From positions 1 through 37,488 of the forward strand of contig LRSR01007335.1 of assembly GCA_001579985.1 (NCBI GenBank): 37,488 bases of DNA, written 5' to 3'. Each line of letters starts with the position of its first letter. Within the stretch, counting starts at the first letter, position 1. A model generated the notes under the pieces. It had not been told where the DNA came from. It made no database searches and worked only from the letters and a program-made list of their open reading frames with translations. Of the stretch, positions 22,601 through 32,248 are shown one piece after another. The position numbers and the translations under genes were made by a program. Origin of the DNA: Hypsibius dujardini. Its lineage: Eukaryota > Tardigrada > Eutardigrada > Parachela > Hypsibiidae.

Positions 22601-23525
22601 GAAGGACAATACCCGTTGCGATGGTGAGTGTGTATCTGCTCTTGCGACTAAATACCGACCCCCAGCGATGGATGATTTCTCACACGGCAGAGGGGATTTT
22701 CCAAATTTCTCGACCTATTAGTTTTTAATGCAGTTGAATACTTATGACCATGCTGTAAATATTGAGGAAACAGAAATGCACCCGTTGCTGTGGACTAAAG
22801 ATTTTTTGTCAGAATGCTAAAAAAGGAAACAGGAAGAGGTTCCTGTTTTTCGATTTTTGTGCAAGGTAAAGGGTCGGGTAGTGATGGGGGGGGGCTGCTT
22901 TTATTTCTTTCATCAGCATAGCTGAAACAAGAAACATGACCCCGCCCCTATAATGGAATAGAATTTCCTTGGACCAGAGTAAGTAATAATGTTTCAGTGT
23001 CAAAATATTGTCGTGTTCCTCAAAATGAAGTATATTTTTTAGTTGTTCTTAGTACTGTAATTACTGTAATGGTTTTAGGCCAGTTTCAGTCAAATTGTCA
23101 AGTTTTTTTTTTAAATCCTAGTTAAATGTTCAGTAGTCTAACCAATCTGTTTTAGTTTTGTTAATCAACGAAAAAAACCAAAGCCAAAAAGTTACGTGTT
23201 GAAACCTTTAGTTTAGTATTAATTTAGTATCTTTAGTTTATTCAGTTTTTGCCATCCCCATTCCTCAACTAATTCCCTTAATATTTTCCCTCGTGAACTT
23301 GCAGCAACCATTGGCCTGTGCTGCAAATCAGCTGCCGACTGCGGAATGGCGCCTCCCTCGACGAGCCCCAACGACAAGCCCTTCGCCTGCCTTCGGCCGC
23401 TGGGCAATGAGCAATTGGGGACTTGTGGTTGTCCTATTGGGACGCAGTGGGACGCGGTCAGCTGCAAGGCCATCGCCACACCGGGACAGTGCCCGGCAGT
23501 CCTCGTCCCACTGGTACCGCCATGA
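19645..23525 (+). CDS. Secreted modular cysteine-rich protein, 391 residues, seven exons
   Basis: Exons are 19645-19680, 20193-20418, 20910-21104, 21456-21617, 21929-22111, 22471-22623 and 23305-23525. Borders are GT/AG. The first intron is phase 0 and the other five are phase 1. The signal peptide is split by the first intron (MDKLSVQCFVSL, then MCLVSLSAAAG). Exons 2 to 6 each encode one module of exactly six cysteines with a C-x-C before the last one (for example GVCKCKDKFEE and KRFCNCKDDFEQ). The last exon has eight. The spacing resembles the EB-type cysteine modules of invertebrate secreted proteins, but I do not claim a family. Phase 1 exons are what module duplication by exon shuffling would leave. 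Likely extracellular and disulfide-bonded; role unknown. A decayed copy of exon 2 lies at 27498-27784. The CDS totals 1176 bases. Confidence 0.82.
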
Positions 23526-25647
23526 GAAGGCCATGGCCTGTTGCACGAAGTGTCAGCACCATCTTCCCCTTTTAGCTTCATTAATTTTTATTGCAGCGCC
23601 CTCTTTAAGTCATCGCTCCGTGTTGGGATAAATACATGTATTTAACAAAGGCAACTGGCAACACATTTCTTTCCATGATGAAACTTTGATAGCATTTACT
23701 ATCTCCACTTCTGCTTTGCGCATTTTCCCAGTTATCAATCGTTGCATTTGGAAAATGCTTATGGTGTCCATTTATTCCAGCAACAAAACTGCCATTTATG
23801 CTGAGTACTTGTATTTGTTTGCTAGAGATCCTCGTACAAGGCGCTTTATTCTCACGACTAGGAGGTTAATTTTATATAATGCAGTTTGATGACACAAAAT
23901 CGGCAAAATGTATGAGTGAAAAAAAATTGAAAGGGACCTTGTCGAATCGCATTGGAATGTAAGCACACAGGGAGCCAAGGGAAAAGACGTCGCTGAATTA
24001 TTCCATTTATCGGCTGGCACTTTTGCAAATGGAGTCACTTTTTCTAAAAGCATGTCAACGAAGTTAGATTTCTGTGTAAAAATTGGTTGAAACTCGAGTA
24101 TTTGCGGCACTGGTAATTGATCCACTGCAATAAATATAACTCCGTAGTCTTATATTTTTACCAGTTTGTTTTCTAGTTTGAAACCCCTCCAACTCCGATA
24201 ATCTATGTTGTACCGTGAGATAACTTATTTTTTTGAGACGAACTTTATCAAGTTGCATCGCTCCGCTCTCCCTTTTGGGTGAAATATGGGTCGTCACGCA
24301 TTCAATAGAGAAAACACTTTTCTTTCTTAATGTTGCTTGCGGTTAGCTTCGGACTGGCTTTGTTTACAGTTGGTTTACGTTTTCCGTAGAGAGCACTAAA
24401 ATGGCCAAAAGTCCATTACTCGTTCCAGAAAATTGAGGATAAAGTTCTATTTTAATTAATTAAAAAGTAAAGTATTAAAGTGGAAAACTGAAGGCTTTTC
24501 TGATTTTGCTTGGGTATGCAATAATAACGGGCAACGCTCTCGTCAAGTACAGAGTCCACCACGAAAATTTACTGAGTTTTGAGGGGTTACGATAGAAACC
24601 GCGTGAACTGGTTTTAATGTTCATAATAAAAAAATTCGCCAGTTAAGAGTCCAGGCGATGTTGCAAACAAACAGATTGTGAATACTTTTGATGGGGAGCT
24701 TGTGGGGTTCGCTAAAGAAAAACGTCATTTTTTACTATTGTGTACATTGATTTTTAATTGAATTGACATGACGTTTTGCCTTCAGGAGCCGAGCGTGCAA
24801 AGCCTACCCACCAAGCAAGCAAAAGTAGTGTGCAGTATAAGTAGAAGTAAGAGCTGGCTTCTTTTTGTAAAAGCCGGAAGTGAACGGGAGAGTCGTCGCA
24901 TCAAGTGATTCCAACATTTTTACGGAACTAACTGATTGGGCGGCAAATATTTTTTTAAAAACTGATGACTCCGTGAAAAAGCGAAGACACATAGTTTAGT
25001 AGAGTCCTTTAATATGTAAGCAAGATATATTAAGTCATTTTTCGTGAAATATGATCGAGGAATATGTGTCCCTGAAGAGAACGGCCACATTCTGGTTGAA
25101 CTTGGCGAACTCAAAATTTTTAACTTTACAAACAAAGCGCCGAGGCTAACAATTTTCATTGAACTTTTTAAAACTCAAATCTGTATGAAGTCAACTTATT
25201 TAGACATCTACTTTCAAAAAAAATTAGGGTTTTGAGCAAAGTCAAGATTTTGAGACCCATTCAAAGGTGAGTAAATGCTCGCAGTGGACCCTGTGATTAA
25301 AACTTTCCTAAATAATTTTTTGGGCCCTTCGTCTTTTGGGTTCTGCTGTTAGGTCTATCAACAGGAAGTTTGATAGATAACAAGTTTATTAGACTGAAAC
25401 TATAGATATGTAGAGAATGAGAACTGGAAGAAAGGAAAGAAGATGTATAACTGCCCCTAAAACTAATAGAACATATGATTATATAGTAAAGTGTTAACTA
25501 TAGAAGTGATAGTAAATAGCACATACATCACAATTACGTACAAGTAACTAGCTGTAGCATCAGAATAGGGTTAATAGGGTAAATAGACTTACTAACTTAG
25601 CAAGGTACTAGTGAGTTAAAGAGCTATAATGATTGGATATGGGGACT
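23526..25647. other. Gene-free region
   Basis: AT-rich sequence with no coding region or repeat structure I can support. A GATAAA near 23630 could serve as a variant poly(A) signal for the upstream gene. Confidence 0.5.
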
Positions 25648-26175
25648 TGTTGGGCGTGATCCAACACTGCCCTTGATCAACGGTAAAGTTTATATTTGTG
25701 TGGGAGAAAAAGGATGTTTTCATTATTGTGCGAACAAATCTCCAGTGCAACTCTTTGTCGACAGGCATGACAATGCCACTAAATTCGGCGGTCGGCGCTC
25801 GTCGTTACATAACGTCGTAAGCGCGCGGATCGACCTTGACCAATATAAATGTATATTACTTCCGCCCTGTGAATTATACGATCAGCCATATAACTTGGAT
25901 CGGCGGTGCACCGATCGCCGTCGCAGTTGACGATATTCCATCATTGCTTCTCTTGCATTGCTTCTCATGCTCGACGTGTCTATCTCCGTTCAACAAGAAC
26001 AGTAGTATTAGGATTTGGGCAATTACCGTAAAGACTGAAAAAGGGAGGTTCGGACGAGTTTTATAGAGCGACTTCTGCTCTCCAGTACGGGGAGAAAACG
26101 TGTAAAATAAACCATTTATACATACAAATAACGCGTCCTCCGTGATTTTCGAATTTCAATTTAAGACCTATAACA
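25648..26175 (+). mobile_element. Possible solo LTR of an LTR retrotransposon
   Basis: It begins TGTTGGGCGTGATCCAACAC and ends TATAACA, giving TG...CA ends over 528 bp. A TATAAAT-like box and a late AATAAA followed by a short 3' part are arranged as in an LTR. No target duplication, coding part or second LTR was found, so this is a weak fossil call. Confidence 0.25.
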
Positions 26176-27497
26176 AACCGCAAAACATGCTGCAAATTGT
26201 CTGTTGGTTGGAATTTTTTCGTACAACTAAAATAAATTTATATAAGTTATAGGATATTACAGAACTTAACATATATAGATATCAAGTTCTGTAATCCCAC
26301 AGTTTTATTTACCCGTGAAGGTCGTCAACAAACCGCCTGAATAAGTTTTTGATTAACAATAATCTATTCATACCAACAAAATATTCAAATAATAAAACAT
26401 ACAAATAAAGCATAGAAATATTGTTGCTCCTTATGATAACAAATGGCTAGCCAGCAATTAGCAAATCTCCGACAAAAAATGTCTGCTGTCGTAATTACAG
26501 AAGATATCACTAATATAAGGCTTGAAAAGATGAGTGGATAGTTGAGCAGCAATCTTCTCTCACACCGACTACTACGTCAGGGTTAGTAGGCCTCCGTTTC
26601 AAGGTTGGTCGCAGACGCAGGCAGTTACATCATGAGAATGAGAATTACCCCATAAAAAGAGTTGCCACAAACCCATACCACTGTACTTACGAAGAAGGTG
26701 TACCCGTGCTGCGCCCACAAAAGCAATAGGAACGACACGGTCCGTTACAGATAACGGAGTGTTAATGGTTTATGGCTCGGTTAGAAATCTCGTAAACGCT
26801 CTAACGTGCCCAAAGTGCCCGACATGCCACCACGGTGGGCGCCTAGAAAATTCCACATTGAAGGCCAAACCTAGACCGGACGATCGAATCTTTTCTTTGC
26901 ATTTTTAAGTTTCTTGGTGGGTGCTTGAGAAAACTCCAACGTCACCTCGATAAGTAATCATGTGAATTGCTGGTCTTTCCTCACTGCTTGTGGTAAGTAA
27001 GACTGTCTGTGTATACACGCAGACGAAGATTTTGTTCCATTTCCATCCACTGATTCTTCGGTCCTATATCGTCCTAGTCCTGTAGGGAAATTAAAATATT
27101 CTCTTATTGGCACAATCACATCCAAAATTAAACTTAGAATCGGCTGAGGTTAGCCGAGTATTTTTCGAGAATTATCGGAAGCGGAGCTATAGGGACATTT
27201 CTGGAAGGTTTGATTGCTTGATCGTATCCCTACCTCCGGAATCGCAAAAAAAACATATTTGCCTAATTTCAGTCAATTCTAAATTGAATTTTTTGCTGGT
27301 ATAGCGTCAAGAAACGTTGATGTAACTCCCCAGACAAAGTCTCCCTATACCAGCAATACTAGTGGCTTAAATTAATACTTCATAAGTAATGGCTGAAAAT
27401 AAGCCAGAATGGGCGTACGTTTTTCGGACATATTTCAACCTGTGATGCTGGCATCATACCGTCAATCGTTGTTTCAAACCTTGACAACTCTCGGTTG
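26176..27497. other. Gene-free region with a short perfect hairpin
   Basis: No gene seen. Positions 26256-26267 and 26284-26295 are perfect 12-base inverted arms (ATTACAGAACTT) around a 16-base loop. Confidence 0.5.
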
Positions 27498-27784
27498 TGA
27501 GCTGCGCCGAGGCTGTGGAAGGCCGACATGGGAGTCGCCAGATGGGACTATGGCTGCTTGAATGGTGGGTGCTACGATGGGTCCGGGGCGAGCACGCTGA
27601 TGGACGTAAAATGCCTCTTGCCCGCGGGCAAGAGGCATTTTGCGTCCATTGGCAGCGGCCAATGGTGCGTCGGCGATGCGGGCACGGTCGCGTCCCTCCA
27701 CCCCACAGGGAAGAGCGTCTGCAAGTGCAAGCTACTGTTCGAGGAAAACCGGACCACCAACACCGCAAGATCTCTGCATACCCA
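27498..27784 (+). pseudogene. Decayed copy of exon 2 of the modular cysteine-rich gene
   Basis: The end matches exon 2 at 20193-20418: GKSVCKCKLLFEE against GVCKCKDKFEE, and TPQDLCIP followed by a donor (A|GTACGT) against TPQDRCIP and A|GTGAGT. The two matching parts are in different frames, so the copy is broken near 27755. The middle is longer than in the parent and contains a 48-bp palindrome at 27601-27648. No other exons of a gene are visible around it. A retained single exon of a lost paralogue is the simplest view. Confidence 0.65.
27601..27648. repeat. 48-bp near-perfect palindrome
   Basis: Each base pairs with its mirror except one T/G position. The centre is CCCGCGGG. Both strands read nearly the same peptide (KCLLPAGKRHF). 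Confidence 0.95.
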
Positions 27785-28915
27785 GTACGTACAACAGCCA
27801 GTGCGTGCACTCATTCTGGCTTAGACTACAAGTCCCCCTCCTCTTTTCTATTATCCCATGTTGAGCAATCTCCCCTAACTCGATGAAATGTGGATTAATG
27901 TTTTAGAATCTTTATTCTTTCCTCATCTCAAAAAAGTTCAAACCCTACATATCGGATATTGCCCGAGTGAAAACCAAAACGCCTACTCGTATCTTCTCTG
28001 CCATGGCTATGGTCAAAACATTTATTATAGTGGGTGTCTGAAATTACTAACGAGCTCTGACTTATAGGGGGTAGGGCTGCAGAGGCCACTGGCGTTAGCA
28101 GCTCAAATCGACATTTTTCCCCTAATGCTCCCCCACTATCTAGAACAGTTGGGGAGGAAATGGTGAAATATTTATAACCGTGGGATGATATGAGAATTCC
28201 AGTACACTATTGGTAAATATTTCTTCCCGTCAAAATCAACACCTTTTTCCGCTGTTCCTGAATTGTTTTGCTTCCGGAAATATTGGACCATAAATTTGTA
28301 AGAAATAGATGTGCGACGAGACGAAAGAGGAAGGATATTCAAGACAACCCAGCAGAAAGTTGCATTTTCACTGTATTGTGACTCTCTCAAACGTCAAGGA
28401 TAGGCACTGTGCAGTGTCCGTTCAGTGAAGATAAGGGTCAGCAAAACTAACAGCTGTCAACAAATTTAGTTTTTTCAGTTATTTAAAATTTAATGATAAA
28501 GGATTTTTAGTTTAGTCTCTTTCAGTGACAAAGGATTTGCAGTGTATTGTTTGGTAAAAACATCCGACTAACTGAAGTTTTAGGAATCTTTCCCAGTTGA
28601 ATCCTTATTGAATAAATACTTTGCACAATAGTTTAGTTCTTTCAAAAGCTACAAAACAAAACCACTAAAAGATGGGGTCTGTGAAGAAATCTTCGCAGAC
28701 CTCCACGACCTATTAGTGTTCAATGTCAAACTCTCCCTCATCCGGTGCAATGTACAGTCGCTCAAGTGAAGAGCCGAATGTTTTGTACAGTTCCATAGAA
28801 AACATCTTATTTAAAACGGATCCCCTCGTCCACAAAAAAACTAAAGCAAGTCGTAAAAAAACTTAGAAAACGCTTGACTGTACAGCAGTGGATATAAAAA
28901 GTGAGATTTGTTTGC
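27785..28915. other. Gene-free region
   Basis: No gene or clear repeat found between the decayed exon and the poly(A) signal of the next gene. Confidence 0.5.
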
Positions 28916-28921
28916 TTTATT
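28916..28921 (-). promoter_or_regulatory. Poly(A) signal of the acidic/tyrosine-rich gene
   Basis: AATAAA on the minus strand 25 bases after the stop codon at 28949-28947. It gives a short 3' UTR. Confidence 0.65.
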
Positions 28922-28946
28922 GACAGAATGGCGGCGCGGTCAGCGT

Positions 28947-31034
28947 TCAGTACTTGGCCTTGCTTTTCTTGGCCTTGACAGGTGCGACGTAGGCATCCGC
29001 CTCTTCCTCCTCGTAGGCAGCAGTTGTAGTCTTCTTTTTGTAGGGGGCCGCAGTGGTGGCGTAGACGGCCTTTTTCTTGTAAACGACCTTCTTGGTGGTC
29101 GCGTACACGGGCTCCTCCTCCTCCTGGGCGTAGCTGTCGTCCTCGTAGGCCGCGGTGGTGGTGGTTTTTGCTGCCTTATAAGTCTTGGCCACCTTCTTGG
29201 GAGCTTAAAGAGAGTAAAACAAGGGTGACTTCAAAGCAGGCGAAATCAAAGACATAGTATCCTATCAAGACACTCAGACACGAAGGCATATACTCCCACC
29301 TTAATGCAGAGAAATGAAATTCCAGGCAAACGTTTAGACAGGCAGACATTTAAACTGTCCTTGACAGGGAAAAGGTAGTTTTATTTTCAGACAAGCAGGC
29401 ATTCACAGATGCCGTATTTGCCGACTTGAAGAATCCCGGCAGGAAACACTTTCAAGACATTCAGGCACGTCGATATAAAAACGTTCAGTTCGACCAGCAA
29501 CGCGAAGACAGTGAAACGAGCAATTCTTGACTGTCAGACTGTCATTTTCAGACATTTAGACAAACAGATCAAGAACGGTTCTGACACACACACACAAGCC
29601 ATTTTAAAATCAAGGCAGGCAGATGAGAAATTTCCAGACAAACAGAAGGCATTTCATTAAGTTTCAGACAAGTTAAGCTCATACAATCGAGAGACTCGGG
29701 CAACAAAAGATTGTGACACATTCAGACAAAACCGTAATCAAGGCAAAGAACAAAGAAAGTCATGCATTCCAGACAGATATCGCGGCAGACAGTCACCAAG
29801 GGACTCACCAGTATATGTCTGGTTGGAGTACGACGATCCGCTGTAATCGTCCGCATCGTCTTCATACGCTGCGGTGGTGGTGGGAGCCTTGTAGACGACC
29901 TTCTTCTGGTACTTGGGCTTTGCCGTGGTCGCATACACCTCTTCCTCCTCCTCCTCATAGGGCGCCTCGGTGGTGGTGGTCGCATACACGGCCTTCTTCT
30001 TCTTGTACGCTTTGGGCTTCTGCGTCGTTGCGTAGGATTCCTCCTCTTCGTAGGGCTCCTCCTCCTCCTCGTAGGCTGCGGTCGTGGCCTTTACGGCCGC
30101 GTACTTCTTAGCCACGGGCGCGTAGGCAGTTCCGTTGTTCTGCGGCGAACCTACAGTGTGGATTAAATATACGCATTTAAAGCGTAAAAATATATCGCCA
30201 TTCGATAGCACATTTCTTGTAGATAAACCTCCTCACCAACCACTTTCAATGCATTATTAAAACATATTCCACAAGATTCTGCTTTAAATGCCCAACATTT
30301 CTTGTTCGTTAAAATAAATAAAAATCGGTAAATCAGACAAAAAATTAAGTAATTAAAATGTGAAATAAATATTTGAAGCAGTTTCGCGAGGGTTGACGAT
30401 AATTATTTTTTAAAGAAAGTAACTGAAATAGTTTAATATTCGTGTAAATCTTTATTTTAGTTGTGATGGTGATTCCACCGTTCCTTCTTCTATTTAGTAT
30501 CATAAAAAAACCACACTTTGTAATTCAGAAGAAAATGTTTATACTTAATGTCCTAAAATTTACTTTAAGCGTGTGGAGAAATAAAATAAATTTACAGTAT
30601 ACATTGATGGGCTGTTAATTCTGTAGTGTTTTAGAGATAATAACTCTATTACCATAAAATGTGTTACTAAATTCCAATTAAATGCACGAAAAGTAGACTT
30701 CTCTTTCAAGTAAAGTAAATGTTTATTCAGATAATGAAAATTGAGGATAATCTATATTATTTTATATTGCTTTCCGATTCATAAGATTTAATTAAAATGC
30801 AAAATTAAACTTACCGTAGCTGCTCGGAGCATACTCCTCCTCCTCCTCCTCATCGACGTAGGCGGCGGTCGTGGTCTTCGCGGCTTTGTAGGGCTTCTTC
30901 GTCGCAACGGCATACGAATCCTCGCCGTAGGACTGATCGACCATCACTTTCTTCGACATCAGCTTAGCGCTTGACGCGACGGCTACGAGGAGGACCAGGC
31001 AGACTAGGGTACAGCGAATCATACTGGAAGACAT
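28947..31034 (-). CDS. Secreted Tyr/Glu/Lys/Thr-rich repetitive protein, 272 residues
   Basis: Exons are 31034-30815, 30150-29809 and 29203-28947, with phase 1 introns and GT/AG borders. The signal peptide MIRCTLVCLVLLVAVASSA follows four residues, MSSS. The mature part is low-complexity and built of recurring pieces: TTAAYEEEE and TTAAYEDD, VYATT, KKKAVYATT, and PYKKK. Short acidic blocks alternate with lysine-rich and Thr/Ala/Tyr blocks. No folded domain or cysteine is seen in the mature protein. Such composition is found in extracellular matrix, cuticle or adhesive proteins of invertebrates, where tyrosines may be cross-linked or modified. That role is inferred from composition only. Each exon holds at least one TTAAY unit, so exon duplication may have built the gene. 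Confidence 0.8.
29240..29790. repeat. Degenerate CAGACA-rich intron sequence
   Basis: The intron 29204-29808 is strewn with CAGACA, CAGGCA and TTTCAGACA words at irregular short intervals. It looks like a scattered, decayed relative of the perfect CAGA arrays in the UNC-5 introns. A short CA run lies near 29585. Confidence 0.5.
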
Positions 31035-32234
31035 TTTGCCTGTCTGGAAATGTGTGGTCAGGAAAAGTGATCGTGGGACAAGTAAATGGGAAGGAAGTTA
31101 ATCGAAGTGAGGAATGGTGTGGCATTATGTATCCCCAAATCGTTGGCACAATTATATGGCTGTGGTATCTTCGCATGGAGCTGGAGAGATGCAACATTTC
31201 CGGGGTTGTTACGCGAGGGAGCCTCGAACAGGTTCTTTTTTCTGCATAAAAATGCGGGGTGAGATCACAGTTTTGGTCGTGATAATGATGATTATGAAAA
31301 GGGTTGTAACGATGTCTGTTTGTGTGTGTGTTTGTTTGCTTGTGTGTGTGTGTGTGGTGCTTCTTCCGGCATGTGGCAGCTGGTCGTCTGATTGCGATCT
31401 AATTTCATGCCTTTTTTTTATTTGTCCATGTTACGAGTACTACAGGGTGTGTATAGTCCCCCCGATGTTACCGTTTAGGGGAAGACACCACGGTCCAACT
31501 GATTAAGTCAATTTTTGCGTGGGTGCGTACTACGCTGCCACATCGCATTTCGTTCGGGGATCTTTGCAAATACGAGTCACAAGTTTCGGTCAATGATATG
31601 TCCTCTTCTTGCAGTCATCCCAGGGGCCTAAAATTGCACAATATATTAGAGAATTATGTTTTGACTTGCCTACTGTATATCAAGCTATTTTAATTGTTAA
31701 TAACATTGTCCTCATCGTCATTCAGCGCGAAAAACTCCATCTCCTGCTTCTTGCTCGAATTTTGTAGGAAACCTCTTAGCTAATGAAGAAAATATTCGCC
31801 AAGTGAATGGTTTTAACAGTCCGCAGATGGAGCAAGTGCGTGAGTATAGGAAAAAGTTTGACGAAATTCTATTATTGGAATAACTCGTTGAAGCTGCTCG
31901 CCCTCTCCCCCCATAATCTTTGAGTAATGGAATTGCCTGTCGAATTGTAGCTGCATCTATGATGTCTGTGTGCATTTTTTTCATCCGTTTCACGCGGTTA
32001 CGTGAAAAACAAAACAAACCAGTTCATCGTCCGTGAGAAAAATATGCCACACCAATAAAAACACAAGACATTGTAAAGGCAAAAAGGTGCAGTATGTGCC
32101 TGTCTGTATCTTGTGGTCACTTGGGGAAAACACATCAAACACGGGAGAAGAAAATGTACAAAATAAAAAAGTGTTTGCAGAAAATATTTCTCTCATTTTT
32201 CACTAGACCACCGTACGCAGCTGGGAAATTGTTG
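31035..32234. other. Intergenic region between two minus-strand genes
   Basis: Presumed promoter side of the Tyr/Glu-rich gene. A TG-rich microsatellite lies at about 31319-31358. No gene or clear TATA box was seen. Confidence 0.5.
31319..31358. repeat. TG-rich microsatellite
   Basis: Interrupted TG run between the Tyr/Glu-rich gene and unc-5. Confidence 0.85.
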
Positions 32235-32240
32235 TTTATT
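32235..32240 (-). promoter_or_regulatory. Poly(A) signal of unc-5
   Basis: AATAAA on the minus strand starting nine bases after the TAA stop at 32251-32249. It implies a very short 3' UTR. Confidence 0.65.
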
Positions 32241-32248
32241 ATCAGCCG

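Noticed and set aside
23219-23581. 120-residue minus-strand frame
   Set aside because: Shadow of the last exon of the modular cysteine-rich gene. No family signature.
28908-30166. Leu/Val/Gly-rich and Pro/Arg-rich plus-strand frames
   Set aside because: Antisense shadows of the Tyr/Glu/Lys-rich gene.
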